Shown one piece after another: positions 51,701 to 60,700 of a stretch of 64,000 nucleotides of DNA (its first letter is position 1; each line of letters starts with the position of its first letter). Source of the DNA: Antedon mediterranea. Taxonomy: Eukaryota; Echinodermata; Crinoidea; Comatulida; Antedonidae. Location of the stretch: contig NC_092674.1 in NCBI RefSeq assembly GCF_964355755.1, positions 6,267,001-6,331,000 on the forward strand, read 5' to 3'. The position numbers were made by a program, and so were the translations under genes. Below the pieces are notes generated by a model that was not told the DNA's origin, searched no databases, and was given only the letters and a program-made list of their open reading frames with translations.

Positions 51701-54700
51701 GATCGTTTTTAGCCAAAAATGACGTAAACATGTTGCCCCCTCAGGCGGCAGTTGAAGTAAAATAATTGCATAAAATCACCGTTTTTTAGTAAAATATTTT
51801 GTGTATTAACATTGTAAAATTCAATAAAATATGATATTAAAAGATAGTAAATAAAAAATAATAATTATTTAACCTCATTCGAAGAATATCAATACTCTAT
51901 TAGTCCTGAGAGACAACGTGATTTTACGTGGTAGGCATACACGCGAGAAAAATATTATGGAGTGCACTGCATTTTTACCTTGAAAGATTAAAAACAATTA
52001 AATTATTAAATATGACTACAGTACTTTCCTTTGCTGTTTCAAACCAACAAAATTGTAGTATGTAATTATTATTTATTTTCATGACACAATAAACCTAAAG
52101 ACCATGAACTTATGTAGGGCCTACTAGGACACCACTCTATCACTACGCGAAATGTCGTAAAAGACGCACTGGCCGTTTCATAGAAATTACCGGCGGCTCA
52201 ATTTGTCGGCGGCCCAACCGGTCATATCCCCCCATGCACATGTTACGCTGCTTGGTAGGCCTATAGTGTTCGTTATAAGAAGACGAGATGTAATTATACG
52301 TCCATGGTTTAACCATGTATTGTATAATATTTATTTCTTTTTAATTTATTTTTAATATGTCGAATGCAGTTTTAATGATGCACTCTTGGCGTTCCATATC
52401 TTTTCGTTTGTTCGTGTCGACACAATCAGTATCAAATGGCGATATTTCTGTATTTTTTCAATCAATTGCTTGCTTGCGAGTATTATATAATAAGGTATAG
52501 TTTAAAGATCTTTGGCTATGTTCGGCTTCGGGATGTTATACCACACTTAGGCCTAGGCTAGGCTATAGGGGTCGTCGGTTTCGTGTTATGGGTCGTTCAA
52601 TTCGAGTTCGTTCAATTCGAGGTCGCCCGGGTCGTTGGGGTCGTCCAATTCGAGGTCGTCGCTTTCTACACACCCTGTCAAAGGCCTCTATCAAAAAGTG
52701 GTCAGGTTGAAACCTTACCAACCGTACTGGTTGCTAGAGCCCTGCTCAATAGTTGTATTGGACAGGTCGGTTTTGAGGAGATCTGTAGCTCTTCAGACTC
52801 CTCGCTGTTTCTGTATGAGCACTGGATGCGATTAGATCTTTTGCAAACAGTTTGAATAGCTCATAATACGCCTAAAATATACATCTACAGCAATCAATAT
52901 ACAGCATACCTGTCTCCAGTAGTACGTTGTTCTCACGGACACAACATCAACACCTTCACCAAATGTGTCTCCACGTGCTATAATTTTGTCTGCCACAAAT
53001 GTACGTTGTCCTTCTTCTCTATCGGGTATATTACTGTTTTGGAAGATAAACAACAAATCAATTGAGTACCATACTATAACATTGGTATACAAGTGATATG
53101 CCATATGGATAATGATAAAGAATATCGAACCAGCATGAGAGAAGCATAGGTTTGAGATATGTCCATTCCATGTTGCTTCTATCCTTATACTTTATATATA
53201 ACGATAAATACTTTACTCTCATACTTCGGATAAGACATAAAGCTGTTCATGATTCCACATATGCACGATAACAAATTTGTTACACTATTTGGAAATTAGC
53301 TGATTGCCATTCTAATACTGAAGAGATCACCATCTAACCTTACTCTAATGTAAAAACTCATTTGACTTGAAATTGTCATAAAATTGTGTTTATGTGAAAA
53401 TTTAACATTGTTTTTACCAGGAGGATTACCTGATTGTATCATTGTAAACATCTTTAAATTCTGGAGCTCTTTCTAAAGTTGTAATGTGAACATATATTGA
53501 ATAGTCATTAGTAACCACTTGTGTCAGAGGTAGCAACGGATGAGTCAGTGTGCGACCTGAAAATAAAAAATGAGTTTATCATATATCATATAACACATTT
53601 TTTTTTTATTCAATTTTTTTTAAACCACTTTAGCTTCAAGGGGCGCCTCAGATAAAAAATACAGTACAAATATAGTTAAACAATAAAGAACAGTACATCA
53701 ATCAAATCTTCCAGAATTAACAAGAAATTGTACATAATAAAACAATGGAGTATTTTCAAGAGTCAAAAGAAGATCAGATCCAAAAATAAAATTTTCACTT
53801 AAACAATTTAAATTATAGGCCTACTGTTAAAGAATAATCCTCGACTAAGATATCCTCGATAATTAAGTTAGCGATTACATCTCTTTGTAGATTATAATTT
53901 AGGGCAATAACATACGAAATGAAGCGGATTCTCAACATTAAAGTCACAAGTAAAATTTGGATTGTCTCATAGTCCATGGAAAAATAAATGCAAATTGAAA
54001 CAAGTCGGATTCAGTGTGAATTTGGTATTATAATCATACTTCAAACTGTTAATTATTCAGGGACACAAATAATTTGATGATAACAGAGAGAAAAAATTTA
54101 AGGATTTCATAAATTGATTTGATTAATCTGTCATAGGAATCAAGTTTTTCAGAGACTGTATCATTGAATTATACATTTGATAAATGAAGAAACTTAAAGA
54201 TCAATACATTTAATAGTCCAGAAATAAAGATGCTTATTAACAAAAAAACAAAATAGTTAAGCATACCTTGAACTGATTCTGCACAAACAAGAAAAAAAAA
54301 GATAAATATTATATACGTATTATAATTATAAATTGTTTATCTATATTGTAAATAACAACAATAATAATTCTTGTGAGGCAAACAAAATATATATATATAT
54401 ATAAATCCAAAGGCAAATTACTGAAAAAAATGACAATGCTGTGGGTATCAGTGGCTGGATCTCAATGGAGATACAAAAATAAAAAGCGAAAAGCTAAATC
54501 AAAACGATAAAGTAAACAGCCAGAAAAGTTAGCAGAGCTTTCGGGCAACACTAGCCCTTCATCAGTGCAAGTGAAGGAATTTGGATAACGTCATATATAT
54601 ATATATATATATAAACATTTACAAGCATTAGAGGAAATTCTAAAACACCTGGTTATAAACTGAATGTTATATTTGGAAATTTGGATACAGTAGAACCTCT

Positions 54701-57700
54701 CATTTGGACACTTTCCCGTGATGGAGCTGTTGGTGGTTTAAATGCTTGGATACCAATCCCAAGGTCCTGGGTCCAAATCCTGTAAGATGGCAGGGTTTTT
54801 TTCTAATGACAGAACAACTCTACTCTTGTAATAAGACTTTGTTTGTGTAGAGCATCTTGTGTATATGTTTTCTTTGTGAATTATTTAAGAGGAGGTCGCC
54901 TTATTAGCCACTAGCCTTAACAGTTATGTGGCTATCTGGCCTTTCCAGGAGGCTTTTCTCTAAACTGCCATTACAAATAGAAATAAACAATGTATGAAAA
55001 AAGATATGTCATAAATGTAATAAAAATAACCTACCTTTTTTGTCAAACATAAATGCGTATGAATATTCTCCTTGCTTGAAATAGGTGAGATCTTCAAATA
55101 TTTCTGCTAATGGGATATCAGTACCAACTACACCTCTAAATTCCCCATTAATTCTGACAGGTTTTAACACTGAGCTCAATAAACCTGTAGAAGTAGAAAT
55201 AGGAAATAATAGTAATTATTGGTATTCTGGCAAAATAACTGAACAGAAAAGACAATTAGAAGCAAAACAAAATACAGCTGCCCATATTGACTTTAAGAAG
55301 TTGTTGGGAATGGAAGATTTAGTGACTGGAGATAAGGAAGTATGTAATATACTCATCCAACAGAGAGCACAAACTCGCCAATTACAAGATGGATACAAAT
55401 GTTATAGTTTATCATGCTTATAAACTAAGTCTCATTTGAGGCTTAGGGAGTGGATTTGAAAGAGTCATGAGTTACAACCCTGGCACTAGGTTAAGATTGA
55501 ACCCTGGAAGGGATTGGAAGGCAAGCATGTTAACCACCAAGCTACAGCTCCGCTACTTTTTAAACCGTTTAAACCTTATACAGTCTTTTAAAAAATAGAA
55601 AGACTTTATAAAAGCGTGGTCAAACCAGAGGCTGCAATTACAACTATCAAACTTTATCAAAAAACCTTGCGTATCAACATTTTTACGAAAACAATAGATA
55701 CCAGGTGCTTCCGTCCAAGCGTGTAGATTATGTTTTTTGGGTGGAAAGGGATCTGACATTTGTTAAATAAGAACAAACTTTTTTTTTAGAATCTTACCTG
55801 CACCAAATGCATCCGCATACGGAACTGTTATTAAAATATCATTATGGGTTCCTGCACCAGAAATGAAATTGTAGTAAGATGCCATTGACGCTCTAAGGTT
55901 ATCAGGATTGCTAACGTAAGTATATTCACCAGGCTAGAAAGAGGAAAAACATGGAAATAAAATCGTAGTAAATAGCATAACTCTCTATAATGGTACACTT
56001 GATAGTGAACAAGAAAAGTTTAAAAAGATCCAGAAATAAAATTTATGGTAATAGTCAAAGATTCTCTAAGATACATGTACTCAGGCTCTAAAATACAAAA
56101 CAAAATGGAACTAGAAATGAAAAGATATGTTAGCCTTCACACGTCAACAGCAATAGGAGGTTGAACGTTTTATCTCAAATTTGTATGGCACCAAGATGAA
56201 CATAAAGACAACTTACATGAATTTCACCAACTGAAGTGTCCGGTGTTAAGTTGTATTTCTGATAATTCTGAAGAGCAATGTCTGATAAGATACCAGTACT
56301 TTCTGCAAACAAAAAAAGCATTTGAAAAGTAGATAAATAGAGGGTTTACCTCTGTACGCAATTTAAAAAAAAATTAATTTTTCGGAATTTATTTGGCATA
56401 TAAAAAAACACCACAACAATCCCAGAGGGCAAACATGTGATTTACAATACACAACAATGAAAATTAATAAAAGATGATTATAGAAAGGTAAAAATTTTAT
56501 AAAAATATACTGAGTTTATTATAATTATCATTATTCGTTAAGATTACCAATTATTTAATTATATACAAGTATGCTACGCTATTCTACATCTTTTGTATTC
56601 CCAGTACTCCCAGATAAACCATCTAATCTGCTATATCATTGTAGACATTCCAATGTGGCCTTATATTAATCCGCCTCAGTTTCTAGTTAAACTAAAGGCC
56701 CATACAGTTTAAAATCAATTGGTCTATTGTTTTTTTTAATCAGTAACTTAAAGCATTTGCCAAGTATATACTTGCTGTGTATGTTTCTTTCTATGTATCG
56801 TTTTTGGTCCACAATTTTCAAGTTATTATCTGATGCCGTGATATATATATTCTGTATAATATTGGTAATGCCAATAAACCCATTTACTTAATTTATTCAA
56901 ATTTTGGTACTGTTTAGTTAAAACACGGGTTGCTGTAAAAAGAAGGAAGGCTGCAGGCTAGGCCTCCTCACTCAAATCAGCCTCTTCTCTAGCCATTGGT
57001 CTCTTGAATTTGAATTTGTTGTTGTTTTTTGGCAGTTAGTGAGGATGGATCTGATTGGTTGAGAAATAAATTAATTCCTTGTTTACCATTCAAAATATCT
57101 TCCTGAATGCTACCAATGTTCTTAGAATTCACACTACCATTCAGAGTAGCTTAACTGAATGCTAACTGACTTTTATAAGCATTCCGATTATTAATTGGTT
57201 TAAACTATGAATGCCTAAAATCTTGAAATGACCACTAAATTAGCATTCAAATGCTTATCGAATGCTTATCGAAGGCTATTTAAGCATTCGGCTTTGCTAA
57301 GGGACCCTGTCTTGTTGTGTATGTCAATTATAAATTGTATACTTACCATCAATACCAATTCCAAATCCAAAAGTCAAGATAGTCACTTTGAACAGAAGTG
57401 CTTGATTTCTCTGCAATAATGTTTCCATTACTGCATCTTTACTATCAGTTGGTATTCCATCGGTCAAGAATAATATTAACTGGCCTAAAATAAAGTATTT
57501 AAAATTGTTCCTAAAGCTCTGTCTAAACAAAAATGTGATGTGCCCTTAAATTGACATGATGATGTCATATCACTCCCATATTTTGGGTATATCACTACCA
57601 TATTTGGGCACATAACACTTTTTTTTGTTAAACTAGTTTGATAGTGCAGACAGCAGAAATATATTGCTATGGTTGAGAAAATGAAAACTATAAATCTTCT

Positions 57701-60700
57701 ATCAAACTTCATACAGATGAGCAAAAATATAACAAATTTAAATGTAATATTGTTTATTGTTACTGGGGAATTGGAATACAGTAGTATGCACCTGTAATAA
57801 TTGTCCGCTTGATGTATACTTTGAGAATAATGTAAAAACGATTCTACTGCAGTTACTGCAGTAAATTCCATTTTGTTTGCGACTGCTTCATAAACTTTCA
57901 CATTGAATCAAACTAAAATCAGCGAGTAAATAAATGTAGTTACTGCAGTAACTGCACATTCTTATCTTTTCAAACTTTAATTTGTGCTGTTAATACAAAA
58001 TATCATTTAAAAAATACATTTGAAAAAAGTAATCATTCATTGACAACTTACTTCGAAATTGGTTTTCAGGAATAGAGCTCTCCAGAAGATCAAATGCCAA
58101 ATTGATAGCATTTACATAGTATGTATCACCTGTAGTAAAAACAGATTTTTATTTACATATACAGGTACCTCCATGTCCATACTTTGAATAGAATAGAAGA
58201 CAAGACAACATTTTCCACCAGTATGGCGTGCGAGTTTTGACTTTTGACTTCACTGGAATCGTGAGAGTTTTGACTAATATAGTCGAAAAGTTTTAAAATC
58301 ACAATAAAATTGTTTTCATACTGAGAATGTACCTACTTTGTTTGTGTACATACCAGAAGGTGAAATGTTATTAATTTCAGCTTCGAGACCTAAGCCATTA
58401 AATGCTGAAGCCTCTGCTAATCTTTCTGAGTGACAACCACTATCTGGTGTTGAAGCTTCAGTAGAAAAAGACACAAGTCCAACCTAAATTAACAAAAACA
58501 AACTTTAATATTTCCCAGAGAGAAGGTATTATTACGGTCGTTAGTACTACTACTACTATGGTTTTTTTAAACAGAGAGCATTATTTTCTATGATGAAAAT
58601 TAAATACACAAACATACACGGTCACTTGGATTCAGGGTCTTTAAAACCGTTATTGCTGCTTCTTGAGCAATGTCCATCAAAGTCCGACCATTGTGCTCAG
58701 TTGACATGGATCCACTTCTATCAATTACCAGAACTACGTCTTTTGGCATTGGTGTTGCTGCTTCTATAAACCATGGCCTAATAGGAGATTAAGTTTAGTT
58801 ATTGTTTTATAACTATCACTCAGCCAGCACAATTCAATGGGATACTCCTTCAAATAAAAACAAATTAGGCTAGAAGTATCATATTATTACTTATCCTAAT
58901 TCCACTAAATTGAAATCATGTGACTCGAAAAGTGTTTGCAGAGGTCAGAAATCAGTTTCGCGTGGATATATTCGCCTACTGAACAAAAGGCTTTAAGACG
59001 ATTAAAAACTAACCTATACCGTGCGTCATATTTGACACAGTCTAATGTTTCTGCAGTCGGATACTGATGAAGCCCTCCTACATCATCTCCATAGAACTGC
59101 CACAAAACGTTTTGTTGATTGTAAATTGTCTTCATCTCGTTAAATGCGTCTTCAGAAAGCATGTGGGGTTCAGCAGATGCTGTACTGCTGATTCGGGTAC
59201 AAAGTTTGGAAAAATCAGTCTAAGTTTAAAAAAAAACAAACAAAAAGTTTATTCTCTACAAGAGAACTGCAAAATATTACTGATTCATGCAAGATTTTCT
59301 TTCATAACCTAAAGCTCTCTGTCTACACTATCAAAATATAGTTTGACAAAAAAGGGTGATGTGCCCAAATATGGTAGTGATATGACATCATCATGTCCAT
59401 GGGGCACATTTTTTTTGTCACATAAAGTGTTCACAAATTAATAATACGGGGTTAGGCTTGATGCAAATAAAGAAATGATGCAAACCTTATAAATACATGG
59501 GTAAATTATAGTGTAATAAAAGGATAAATAAAATTATCTTACCGGTTGCTTAAATTGATGGTTATCTTCAAAGCCATCGAGCGAAACTTCACAGCACTGT
59601 GGCCAGGCACTCATTTCGTTATTAGTACTAATTGAAGTTTTGACAATTTCAACCAACTGTTTTGTCACATCAATTGCATTTTGATACTTGTATTGTAAGG
59701 ACGTCTTCAACTGGAAAGAAGAGAAACACTCCTATTAGAAAGTTTTAAGAAAATATACAATACACTGCCAACAATACCAATAACAAAATCATCTTGATCA
59801 TCTTTATCAAACTGGTCTTGCGATATATTTCAAATGCAAGAAAGAAAACAGGTAGGATGCTTAAATGAGATGATGATAGACTAAGATGAAGTTATGAGAC
59901 TTTAAAAAACTTAAGATAAAAGAAATTGGTGAAATGAAATTTGTGGTTACAAAATGGCCAATAATTCGATGTCAGATTTTAGGATCCTCAATGCGATACT
60001 CCTGTTCCGCAACAACTTTTTTATAAAGATATACTAACAATTATATTTAAGACTACTAAAGCATTGATTAGTAACACAATATGCCTAGTCCTACTGTTTT
60101 TACAAAAGACATAAGTTCGATGCACTGCGCAAACAATTGTATACTTACTGTATCAGCAAGATCCCCTCCATTCTCTTTTTCTATATTATCATAATCGTAT
60201 TTGTTTAATATATCCTAAAAAAAGAATAAAATGATTAAAAGTAATTGAGGGAAATGTGTTATCGTGTTGCAATATTTATAAACATTTTTTTTAAAATTTA
60301 AATTTCTTTTAAAATGATAAAATACGTCAGAAAGTAGGCTAGTTTAAACAAAATAAAAATTGTACTCCGTATTCTGTGTTAAACCATATTGAAAATATAT
60401 GTAGTAAAATAGCGCCGCCATCGGTTTATTATGATTATATACGCAACACAATTGAACTACTGTACACTGTAATCAGTGGTCCGTAATTATGTCATCATGG
60501 AAAAAACCGAAAAACCCACTAATCGACATGCGAAAAATTCGAAGTTACGCCGTATTGAAAAACATGCACTTAAGTTTGTCGGGCAAAATAATTTGTTAAT
60601 AGAAATTTGCCAAAGTTTGCTTCAAACTGACAAACCGTTCGTTAAAAACTATACCGTAGTTTGCTGATGTTTGTAAACTCAGCCAAGGAATCAAATCACA

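Larger units (their letters stand above)
27952..52675. mobile_element. Giant 24.7-kb TIR element (Mutator-like?), non-autonomous
   Basis: The insertion starts GGGTGTGTAGAAAGCGACGA and ends in the exact inverse, inside perfect 10-bp duplications (TGTCAAAGGC). The two terminal repeats run about 250 bp: identical for the first ~60 bp, then a few substitutions and small indels to about 28206 on the left and 52431 on the right. All of it lies in intron 13 of the CACHD1-like gene. No transposase or other recognisable gene was found inside. The interior is satellite arrays in inverted pairs plus smaller nested elements. TSD length and TIR design resemble Mutator-like elements; that class is an inference from ends alone. 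Confidence 0.9.

Noticed and set aside
52690-52842. Possible CACHD1-like exon after exon 13 (open frame with TCPIQLLSRAL)
   Set aside because: It has acceptor- and donor-like sites but no similarity to the family. Exon 14 at 27796-27718 joins exon 13 in phase and gives the expected YYWRQVEGTT sequence.
55085-55423. 112-residue plus-strand frame
   Set aside because: Its first third is the antisense of exon 11 of the CACHD1-like gene; the rest is intron.
60476-60667. 63-residue frame MVRNYVIMEKTEKP in intron 1 of the CACHD1-like gene
   Set aside because: Short, unrecognised, on the opposite strand, no supporting signals. It could be a remnant but I cannot support it.
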